A stretch of 64,000 nt of DNA. Source: Anaeramoeba flamelloides. Taxonomy: Eukaryota > Metamonada > Anaeramoebidae. The stretch lies in assembly GCA_027625915.1 (NCBI GenBank), contig JANTQA010000047.1:558001-622000 (forward strand). Direction: 5' to 3'. Every line of letters starts with the position of its first letter. Position 1 is the first letter of the stretch. The position numbers and the translations under genes are program-made. Of this stretch, positions 39,601-48,176 are shown piece by piece. Below the pieces are notes generated by a model, which had not been told where the DNA came from, ran no database searches, and worked only from the letters and a program-made list of their open reading frames with translations.

Positions 39601-39866
39601 TAATTACACCGCTTTGGCCAGAAAAGGATTCCAAATTCATTCTTGCATCTTCTTCAAAGCAAGCTTCCAAATCAGTGAAAACCCATATTTCCAAAATGAA
39701 AGAAAAGTACAATAAACAATGTAAAAAAAATTCGAAACAATTACCAAATTATAAATATAACGGACTCACAATCAGTGCAGACGGAATAGAATCAATGAGC
39801 CAAAAAGAATTATTATTTTACCTCACACAACTATTTTCAATACATAAGAAAACTTTTGAGAATTAA
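36679..39866 (+). CDS. CARMIL-like leucine-rich repeat protein
   Basis: Exon 1 is 36679-37023 and exon 2 is 37392-39866, joined by a 368-bp phase-0 intron (GTATGT..TTATTTAG); the product is about 939 aa. Residues 1-60 form a very basic Lys-rich coil. Residues ~55-165 look like the PH-like domain of CARMIL proteins (RILVLTLFRVLTIG, then HLYDLKKIDYF) and span the intron. Residues ~230-295 are an almost pure Glu/Lys/Gln insert. Residues ~420-860 hold ribonuclease-inhibitor-type LRRs with phrases such as LIDLSGNKI, LETLNLSFCNL, IKYLNLSGNKF, LEELILDNNEF and FHELDLSGNNF. A basic C-terminal tail follows. CARMIL proteins bind membrane and regulate capping protein at actin filament ends; no capping-protein-interaction motif was confirmed here. 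The gene is intact despite many A runs. Confidence 0.85.
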
Positions 39867-41042
39867 TTAATTGATATATATATATATATATATTTAATTT
39901 TCATTCCGAATTTTTTCTTTTCATTTTCTTCGATTTTATTTTTTTGAGTTTTTAATTTTGATTTTTTTTTTCTTTAATGGTTTTTTTAAATTTAAAAGTG
40001 AATATTTTAATTTTTTTATTTTGCCTAAATTATTTTAAATTTATCATTATCATTATTATTTTATAGAAATAAATTAAACCTAGATTTTTTATATCTTTCT
40101 TATTAATAAGATTTTTTAAAAATTGTTACTGTTGTGAAAAAATATTTAATTTTTGACAAAACATATGTCACACTTTTTTGATGTATTCTATTTTTTTTTT
40201 TCACAACAGTTTATCCATTCCACCTACAGTGAAAATTTCTAATATTCATAGATATGATTTTTCTTTGATAAAATTATCTTTTTTGAAATGGAAAATTTTA
40301 ATTATTAAATTATCATAAGAGAAAAATTTCAATTTCTTTTAAACAAAATAGAATTTTTTTTACTATTGTTTTCCAATTAGAAAAATAATTTTTTTTAGTT
40401 CATATTCCAAAATCTTTTTTTCTAGTTTGTAAGTTGAAGAAAATCCAAAGATCTTGACTACATCATTTAGAAATGATATTTTTATGCATAAAATTGAACT
40501 TCTTCTTTTTACTCTAAAAAAAAATTTTTACTCTTTGAATTTGATATTAACAGTAATAAATAATATTCATTTTGGAAATTGAAATAAACATTTTCATTTA
40601 TTAATTAGAATATAACAGTATAACAAAAAAAAAGACAAAAAATGAATTGTAAGATTTACTTTTAAAGAAAGAAAGAAACCATAGAAGTCAAATTAACCAG
40701 AATATATATATATTTCAATACTTGATTTTCAATTGTTAATAACTTTAAAAACTGCCTATTCAACCTTAAGGTGAAAAGTTGCAAGAAAGACATATAGTAT
40801 TTCTCTTCTAAAATTGTCTTTTATGAGAGAAAATTCATTTGTTCTCAGATCATAATAGATTAAACCCCAATTAAAAAATCACATACGGGTACAATTTAAA
40901 AGCGGTTTTCAAAAAAAAATTCAACTTTTATTGATTTCTTTTCTTTTAAAAGGGTATTTTTTCTCTGTTTATTACAAAATACAATTTTATCTTATGATAG
41001 AAAAGATTTAAATTTAATAGATAATTACCATCATTATATATA
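39867..41042. other. Intergenic, with a small palindrome
   Basis: A (TA)n tract follows the CARMIL-like stop. A 15-nt inverted pair, ACTGTTGTGAAAAAA at 40128-40142 and its complement at 40196-40210, marks a possible ~80-bp MITE remnant. Otherwise nothing recognised. Confidence 0.5.
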
Positions 41043-41239
41043 CAGTCAGTTTCACTTTTAAGGCACAAACTTTCAACGAAATTTAAGGCACAAAAAAATC
41101 TCAAATTAAAGCACAATTTTTTGGAATTTTAATTTTCACAAATTATTTTACTAGAATTTGAATTTTGTGCCTTAATTTGAGATTTTTATTGTGCCTTAAA
41201 TTTCGTAGAAAGTTTGTGTCTTAAAAGTGAAACTGACTG
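41043..41239. mobile_element. Palindromic TA-flanked MITE, copy 2
   Basis: Full-length element with CAGTCAGTTTCAC ends, inverted, and TA on both sides. First member of the dense cluster. Confidence 0.9.
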
Positions 41240-41659
41240 TATATTTCGGAATTTATCTGTTTAGACTAAAAACCAAATTATCCAATCACCCGTTTTTTTA
41301 CCAATTATAAATTTTAAATTTAAAATAATCTGTTGGAACCAAATTACAGACTTTATCTATGATAAAAATTAATATTTGTAAATCAATTTTAATGATTAAT
41401 AAACTTTCATGGCATGACTGGAAAATAGTAATAAAACCCAATAAAAGTAGTAATATTACATTTTTATTAAAAATCTAGAGATTTTTTTGTTTTTTTTTTG
41501 TATTTCAAATCATAATCTCCTAAAAAGTATTTCAATCTTTAAATTTATAATATGAAATTTAGAAAAATATTTCAACTGATTGGACCAACTTTATTATTTG
41601 AATTTCATTATATATTCATCAACATTTATCGTAAAAAAACGAAAAAAAAAAAATAAATA

Positions 41660-41760
41660 CAGTCAGTTCCACTTTTAAGGCACAAACTTCCAACGAAATT
41701 TAAGGCACAAAAAAATCTCAAATTAAGGAACAAAATTTTGAATTCTAGTAAAATTATTTA
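41660..41760. mobile_element. MITE half copy (copy 3)
   Basis: Only the left arm and centre are present, ending at ..tagtaaaattattt; the right arm is missing. TA precedes it. The end reads CAGTCAGTTCC. Confidence 0.85.
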
Positions 41761-41873
41761 AAAGAAAAAAAAATAGAAGAACTGAAATAATAATTTTATT
41801 AATCTATCAATGAGTTTAAAAATTAAATGATAATTAATTTGAATATAAAATATTTTATACTATTTAAGTACTA

Positions 41874-42070
41874 CAGTCAGTTTCACTTTTAAGGCACAAA
41901 CTTTCAACGAAATTTAAGGCAGAAAAAAATCTCAAATTAAGGCACATTTTTTGGAAATTTTAAATTTCACAATTTATTTTACTAAAATTTGAATTTTGTG
42001 CTTTAATTTGAGATTTTTATTGTGCCTTAAATTTCGTTGAAAGTTTGTGCCTTAAAAGTGAAACTGACTG
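41874..42070. mobile_element. Palindromic MITE, copy 4
   Basis: Full-length, TA at 41872-41873 and 42071-42072, both arms intact. Confidence 0.9.
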
Positions 42071-42299
42071 TAGTATGATATTATTATTGTATTAAAAATG
42101 GATTTAAAAGGAAGAAAACATAAAAAAATTAGCTTAAAAAAGAAAATTTAGAAAAAAATAAAGAGTATAAAAAATTAAACTATTGTTTAAAGATTTCGAC
42201 TCACTTTTTTATGTTTTTGGAGGTTTCCTATAGGGCTTATACTATATTTTTATCACAACAAGATTTTCAATTTTGATTCGGAATCATTTTTTCTAATTA

Positions 42300-42495
42300 C
42301 AGTCAGTTTCACTTTTAAGGCACAAACTTTCTACGAAATTTAAGGCACAATAAAAATCTCAAATTAAAGCACAAAATTCAAATTCTAGTAAAAATAAATT
42401 GTAAAAAAAAAATTCCAAAATTTGTGCCTTAATTTGAGATTTTTTTGTTCCTTAAACTTCGTTGAAAGTTTGTGCCTTAAAAGTGAAACTGACTG
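42300..42495. mobile_element. Palindromic MITE, copy 5
   Basis: Full-length, TA-flanked, both arms intact. Confidence 0.9.
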
Positions 42496-43232
42496 TATTT
42501 CAAATCCTTGTTTTGTTTTTTCAAATTTTTTTTTTTTTTTCTTTTTCTTTTTATACTTTTTCTTTTTAATATTTTTTTTTTGCAAAAGATCAAGTAGAAA
42601 AAAAAAGAGGAACAGAAAGACCAATAATAACTAAGAAAATTGAGATTATGTAATGTCTTTTAAAAAGAATCATATATTCATGAAATGATCTTCTTTGTAC
42701 CTTTTTTACAGTAATAGTTCAATAATAAAAAATATGTAGTGCTCATTTCAAAAAATTGTAACTCAATTTTTTTTTAGTTTTAGGTTATATTTTTTTTTAT
42801 TGTTAATATATGTTTTTTTTATTTTTAGAATCATTTAAAAGTGAATGATATATCAGATTTAATTATTGTGTGTTCTTGAACACAAAATGACATATCATTC
42901 AATTTATTATTTCCTCGCGAGTCACATTTTTTAAAATGGGGGCTATATAAAAAATAATTAATGTCATCATTTACTTTTTTTTCTTTTCAAAAAAAAACTT
43001 TTTCATTAATAAAAGATATTTCTTTTCTATTCTAAAGGAACTCTTTTTAGTTTTTAAAAAAATACAGATAGAAATTTATGATAAATAAGGAATACTTTTA
43101 AATCCCAATTAAAAAAAAAAAAACAATTAATGATTTTTCTCATTTTTTTTTAATAAAGTTGAGCTTAATTAATCTAACAAATAATTCATTATTTGTGAAA
43201 AGATCTTGTTGCATTTTTACAGTAAATAATTA
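42496..43232. repeat. Spacer between MITEs; contains an end of a Tc1/mariner-related repeat (~42732-42885)
   Basis: Starting tagtgctcatttcaaaaaattg, about 150 bp here align in inverse orientation with 53400-53542, the right end of the Tc1/mariner relic. A poly-T stretch at ~42528-42580 and A/T-rich filler make up the rest. Confidence 0.45.
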
Positions 43233-43429
43233 CAGTCAGTTTCACTATTAAGGCACAAACTATCAACGAAATTTAACTCACAAAAAAATCTCAAATTAAA
43301 GGAAAAAATTTGGAATTTTTTTTTTTACAATTTATTTTTACTAGGATTTGAATTTTGTGCTTTAATTTGAGAATTTTATTGTGCCTTAAATTTCGTTAAA
43401 ATTTTGTGCCTTAAAAGTGGAACTTACTG
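43233..43429. mobile_element. Palindromic MITE, copy 6 (somewhat diverged)
   Basis: Full-length but with more substitutions than its neighbours (for example the right end reads CTTACTG). TA-flanked. Confidence 0.88.
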
Positions 43430-43554
43430 TATTCAAACAAATTTTATTAACTTGAAATCGAAACTTTTATTTGATAAGTGGAGAATAATAGTATTCAAAA
43501 AAAAAAATTCTAAACAAAATTATTGTTTTTATCTCTCAAAAAAGAGTTTTTATA

Positions 43555-43751
43555 CAGTCAGTTTCACTTTTAAGGCACAAACTTTCAACGAAATTTAAGG
43601 CACAATAAAAATCTCAAATTAAGGCACAAAATTCAGATTCTAGTAAAATAAATTGTAAAAAAAAATAATTACAAATTTTGTGCCTTAATTTGAGAGTTTT
43701 TTGTGCCTTAAATTTCGTTGAAAGTTTGTGCCTTAAAAGTGAAACTGACTG
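43555..43751. mobile_element. Palindromic MITE, copy 7
   Basis: Full-length, TA-flanked, both arms intact. Confidence 0.9.
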
Positions 43752-44145
43752 TACTCAAAAATTCTTACCATTATCTATTTTAAGTATAAGATGAAAGAAT
43801 TATTTTAAAGAATCTAAATTAGTAAAAAATAGTTCCTTTTCATTTTTCGGATTTAGTAAAAAGATGAAATATAAAAGAAAATAAAAATGTTCGATTTTAA
43901 ATTTATTTTTTAGTTTAATTTTTGGAATGGCTAGTTTCAAATAAGTTTGATAAATTAGTTAAATCATCAAACAACATTATTTTTGTTTTTCATTGTTCTC
44001 TCAAAAGCTTTTAATCATTTTAATTGACTATTTTTTTCTTAAATTGTTTGAAAAGTGGAAATTTTAATTTTATTAGAACGTTATGAAATTTAAGAAAATT
44101 TATTTTATTAATGTTTTTTTTTAACTTTAATATCACCAAAGAATA

Positions 44146-44212
44146 GATTTTCAGTGACAACACTACTAAGTTGGACTTTGGAGGGGGTAGGTTCGACTCA
44201 CCGAAAGAATCC
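44146..44212 (+). other. Degenerate tRNA-like sequence
   Basis: A box B-like GGTTCGACTC at ~44190-44199 is preceded by TTGGACTTTGGAGG and a short agtg/cact D-arm-like hairpin. GATTTTC at 44146 pairs with AAGAATC at 44205-44211 in 6 of 7 positions. The D-loop is too short, the T-stem is mispaired and no proper anticodon stem forms. This is probably a tRNA pseudogene or a SINE head. Confidence 0.25.
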
Positions 44213-44328
44213 ATTGTTTCGGTATTAGTTCAGTATTTTTTTTTTTGATTTTTTTTGATTTTTTTTTGAAAAATAAAGCATAAAAATTATAAAACTAAAA
44301 GTATAAAAGTACAAAAAAAATGAAAATA

Positions 44329-44525
44329 CAGTCAGTTTCACTTTTAAGGCACAAACTTTCAACGAAATTTAAGGCACAATAAAAATCCCAAATTAAGGCA
44401 CAAAATTCAGATACTAGTAAAAATAAATTGTAAAAAAAAAATTTCCAAATTTTGTGCCTTAATTTGAGATTTTTTTGTGCCTTAAATTTCGTTGAAAGTT
44501 TGTGTCTTAAAAGTGAAACTGACTG
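44329..44525. mobile_element. Palindromic MITE, copy 8
   Basis: Full-length, TA-flanked; lies just downstream of the minus-strand transposase-like gene. Confidence 0.9.
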
Positions 44526-44780
44526 TATATATGATTTTTATTTTTCTAATTGTTTTCTTTTTCTTGAAAATTTTATTTTTTTTAACTTTTATTTTTTTAT
44601 TTATACTCATTAGGACAGAAATTTATTTTATTTTTTTTTTGATATATAAAATATTTGCTAATAAAATCACTATCATTTGATAGGTTTTTACAAAGTATAT
44701 TATTAAAATTATTAATAATTTGATGAATTTGTCTTACCCCTTTCATTCCTGAATACAATAATTCTTCATTCTGATAAGTA

Positions 44781-44977
44781 CAGTCAGTTTCACTTTTAAG
44801 GCACAAACTTTCAACGAAATTTAAGGAACAAATTAAATCTCAAATTAAAGCACAAAATTCAAATTCTAGTAAAAATAAATTGTAAAAAATAAAATTCTAA
44901 ATTTTGTGCCTTAATTTGAGATTTTTTTGTGTCTTAAATTTCACTGAAAGTTTGTGCCTAAATAGTGGAACTGACTG
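44781..44977. mobile_element. Palindromic MITE, copy 9 (inside transposase-like gene)
   Basis: Full-length, TA-flanked. It splits codon context ..KKLN / TYQNEE..; excision with one TA is in phase. Confidence 0.92.
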
Positions 44978-45175
44978 TATTTAATTTTTTAAGATTAAAT
45001 GAAATTGTTTTTTTGGTAATATTTTGTGCAAAAGTACAATAATCGTCAACAGAAAACAAACAGTTCCCCATTTGTAGCTTCTTTTTCTTTTCTTTTTAAT
45101 ACTCCAAAATGACCATCACATTCATTAGCTGTATGACCAGCTATAAATAAATTCTGAATAATACGAATTCCGATA

Positions 45176-45373
45176 CAGTCAGTTTCACATTTAAGGCACA
45201 AATTTTCAGTGAAATTTAAGGCACGAAAAAAATTCTCAAATTAAGGCACAAAATTCAAATCCTAGTAAAAATAAATTGTAAAAAAAAAAAATTCCAAATT
45301 TTGTGCCTTAATTTGAGATTTTTTTGTGCCTTAAATTTCGTTGAAGTTTGTACCTTAAAAGTGAAACTGACTG
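45176..45373. mobile_element. Palindromic MITE, copy 10 (inside transposase-like gene)
   Basis: Full-length, TA-flanked. It splits ..NLSN / IGIRII..; excision with one TA is in phase. Confidence 0.92.
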
Positions 45374-45516
45374 TATTATTTGATAAGTTATAAAAATAAT
45401 TATAAGTTTTATGATTTTTAAAATGTTCTACATTAACTGACCAAAAATAAATTTTTGAATAATTTTTAAAAATGCCTAAATTGAATAAATATTCAAATGA
45501 TGATTTAACATAATTA

Positions 45517-45710
45517 CAGTCAGTTCCGCTTTAAAGGCACAAACTTTCTACGAAATTTAAGGCACAAAAAAATCTCAAATAAAGGCACAGAATTCAGATT
45601 ATAGTAAAATAAATTGCGAAAAAAAATTACAAATTTTGTGCCTTAATTTGAGATTTTTATTGTGCCTTAAACTTCGTAGAAAGTTTGTACCTTAAAAGTG
45701 AAACTGACTG
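45517..45710. mobile_element. Palindromic MITE, copy 11 (inside transposase-like gene)
   Basis: Full-length, TA-flanked. It splits ..HISQDY / YVKSSF..; excision with one TA is in phase. Confidence 0.92.
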
Positions 45711-45832
45711 TATAATCTTGGGAAATATGAGAAGAAATAAAATCATAATATTCATATTGGAGTTTTTCTTCCTTATTTTTTGTTATTTTACAAATACATA
45801 AGTCTGGGATTTTATTATTTTCTATTTTAATA

Positions 45833-46028
45833 CAGTCAGTTTCACTTTTAAGGCACAAACTTTGAACGAAATTTAAGGCACAAAAAAAATCTCAAATTAA
45901 AGCACAAAATTCAAATTCTAGTAAAAATAAATTGTAAAAAAAAAATTCTAAATTTTGTGCCTTAATTTGAGATTTTTTTGTGCCTTACATTTCGTTCAAA
46001 GTTTGTGCCTTAAAAGTGAAACTGACTG
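45833..46028. mobile_element. Palindromic MITE, copy 12 (inside transposase-like gene)
   Basis: Full-length, TA-flanked. It splits ..FYPPSG / IKIENN..; excision with one TA is in phase. Confidence 0.92.
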
Positions 46029-46970
46029 TACCACTTGGTGGATAAAAGGCCCCGAAATCAAAAACAAAAATTACTTCATTTAATTTTAAGTCATTTTTAT
46101 TATCAATATAAGAACTTCGTTGAGTATTAATTTCTTGTAAATGAATTTCATAATTTTCATTTCTTTTTTTTTGATGAAATTTAAATTCTTCAGTATTGTT
46201 ATCATTATTATTTGAAATAAATTTCTTTGAGATTTTATTTTGTTCACATATATTACAATTTGTGGCTTTATATCATCTTAAATACGAATACTGTTTAAAT
46301 TACTTTGGTTTATTTTTTAAATATGTGTTATTACCTCGTTTTTGAAAACCATTTTTTATCATTTTTTTCTTGAATTTGTTGACATATTTTTTTATCAGTT
46401 TGGGTTTGATGTCTTCTTGTTACAAAAAATCATTTCCCTTTTTTATTTGGTTGATTTCTTTATTCAATTCGGTTTCCTTCTTTTTATTTGAATCCTTCTC
46501 ATGAATGATAGAATTCATATTATATACTAGAATTCGATTATCTTGATTAAATTCATTCAACCCACAACAAGCATCAATACAAGCTGAACTAGTTCCACCA
46601 CCATATCCATCGTCGTCATCTTCATCACCATCGTTCTTAGCATTATCATCATAATCATCATCGTCATCATCATCATCGTCGTCATCATCTTCTACTGCAT
46701 CCTCATATTGACCATTCCATACTTGTTTATAATCACCTGACTTGCATGTACATAACTCCAACCAAGTTTGAATAATCAACATTATTTCTTCGTTGCTTAA
46801 TTTATTGAGTGTGTTTTTTAAAAAATATCTTGTTGAAAACAAAATATCACCTTCCTTTTCCATATTCAAATACCTTTTAATTGTTTGCACTGTAACACCC
46901 AAAGCACTGGAATATTCTTTGAAATTGTCTAAGATATTAAAGCATTGTAGTTCCCGAATTATTTTATGTA

Positions 46971-47164
46971 CAGTCAGTTTCACTTTTAAGGCACAAACTT
47001 TCAACGAAATTTAAGGCACAAAAAAATCTCAAATTAACGATCAAAATTTGGAATTTTTTTTTACAATTTATTTTTCCTAGAATCTGAATTTTGTGCCTTA
47101 ATTTGAGATTTTTTTGTGTATTAAATTTCGTTGAAAGTTTGTGCCTTAATAGTGAAACTAACTG
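46971..47164. mobile_element. Palindromic MITE, copy 13 (inside transposase-like gene)
   Basis: Full-length, TA-flanked. It splits ..FKCF / HKIIRE..; here the two sides are off by one base, which a one-base difference in the adjacent T6 run would explain. The element supplies an in-frame ATG to the downstream open frame (MKVCALKVKLTV). Confidence 0.92.
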
Positions 47165-47293
47165 TAAATAAAAAACATTTAAAACAATTTAAAAGAAATT
47201 TTAAGTTTGCTATTTTGAAAGAGTTTGTTGTAATTATTTTATTTAAATATAAATAAACCTTGATCTGAATTGGTCCCGTACCTTTTTCTATTA

Positions 47294-47487
47294 CAGTCAT
47301 TTCCACTTTTAAGGCACAAACTTGCTACGAAATTTAAAGCACAAAAAAATCTCAAATTAAGGCACAAATTTTGGAATTTTTTTTTTACAATTTATTTTAC
47401 TTGAATCTGAATTTTGTGCCTTAATTTGAGATTTTTTTGTGCCTTAAATTCCGTAGCAAGTTTGTGCCTTAAAAGTGGAACTGACTG
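47294..47487. mobile_element. Palindromic MITE, copy 14 (inside transposase-like gene)
   Basis: Full-length; left end CAGTCATTTCC slightly diverged, TA-flanked. It splits the Cys-rich N-terminus (..CYWD) from the next segment; excision with one TA is in phase with a frame reading NRKRYGTNSDQG. Confidence 0.92.
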
Positions 47488-47649
47488 TATCCCAATAACA
47501 TCGATTACAAATTTTCTTTGATTCTGAATATGCATGATGTAATTTTAATACAATAGTTCCAGGTCGTTTTCTACCATATTTTTGTATCCATTTACCACAA
47601 CAACAACACGTTTTTTACAAATAAATTTTCTTTTTCTTTTTTTTGTTCA

Positions 47650-48176
47650 TCTTGTTACTTATAAAAATTTGAAAATAATAAATTTACTAAATTAGATAAA
47701 AAGACCAAAAAATAAAAAAGTAATAAAAATAATTATATTAAATCAAAATATAAGGTTAGTTGAAACTTTATTTATATTATAAAGGTTCAATTTAATTATA
47801 TTAATAAGTTATTAAACTTATTTGAAAATAGCCAATGTGATTTACAATAAAAAAAAAAAAAAAAAAATACTGATTGAAAATTCAAAATACATTTTTTTTT
47901 TTTTTTTTTTTTGAACATATTAATAATTATTTTATAAAAAGTTAATTAAAAATAAGTTCAATAATGTTTGGTTTAATTTATAAATATGTAAATTATGATT
48001 AATAAAAAAAATAATAATAAATGATTGTCAGCCATTTCCAAAAAGTGAAAACACCGAGGTTGAATCTTTGGTTATCAAATTAATTTATTTAACTTGTTTA
48101 ACCGTTTTCAAAACCTTTGTCTTTCACATTTTGAAAAAGAAAATAAAAACATTTGTATTTTTATGAATCAATTTAA
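47650..48176. other. Intergenic A+T-rich DNA
   Basis: Contains poly-A (47849-47867) and poly-T (47892-47912) tracts between the convergent ends of the transposase-like gene's 5' region and the F-box gene's 3' end. No gene seen. Confidence 0.6.

Larger units (their letters stand above)
44597..47649 (-). pseudogene. DDE-transposase-like gene interrupted by six MITEs
   Basis: Coding sense on the minus strand can be followed through seven segments separated by MITE copies 9-14. In order: an N-terminal Cys-rich part at 47649-47490 (CCCCGKWIQKYGRKRPG, then KKICNRCYWD); 47291-47167; 46968-46031, with a possible HTH (GVTVQTIKRYL), a poly-Asp stretch, a CNIC motif and FVFDFGAFYPPSG; 45830-45713; 45514-45376 (YFWSVNVEHFKNHKTYNYF); 45173-44980 (AGHTANECDGHFGVLKRK); and 44778 to a TAA at 44597. 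The W.....FKN and H....CDG.FG..KR patterns resemble DDE-fold transposases of the DUF7869-like group; this is from memory of the motif only. Removing each MITE with one TA keeps the codon phase at five of six sites. Apart from the MITEs, a handful of single-base changes in A or T runs also break the frame. Confidence 0.6.

Noticed and set aside
44146-44212. Functional tRNA gene
   Set aside because: The D-loop is too short, the T-stem is mispaired and no anticodon stem forms.
41043-47487. CRISPR-like array from regularly recurring ~197-bp units
   Set aside because: Units are long palindromes with TA duplications and irregular spacing, in a eukaryotic genome; this is a MITE cluster.
44781-47487. 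MITEs acting as spliceosomal introns (introners)
   Set aside because: Exact removal would need splice sites at the TA borders, but the ends read TA-CAGTC..GACTG-TA with no GT..AG at those positions; internal GT/AG use would leave 16 or so element bases.
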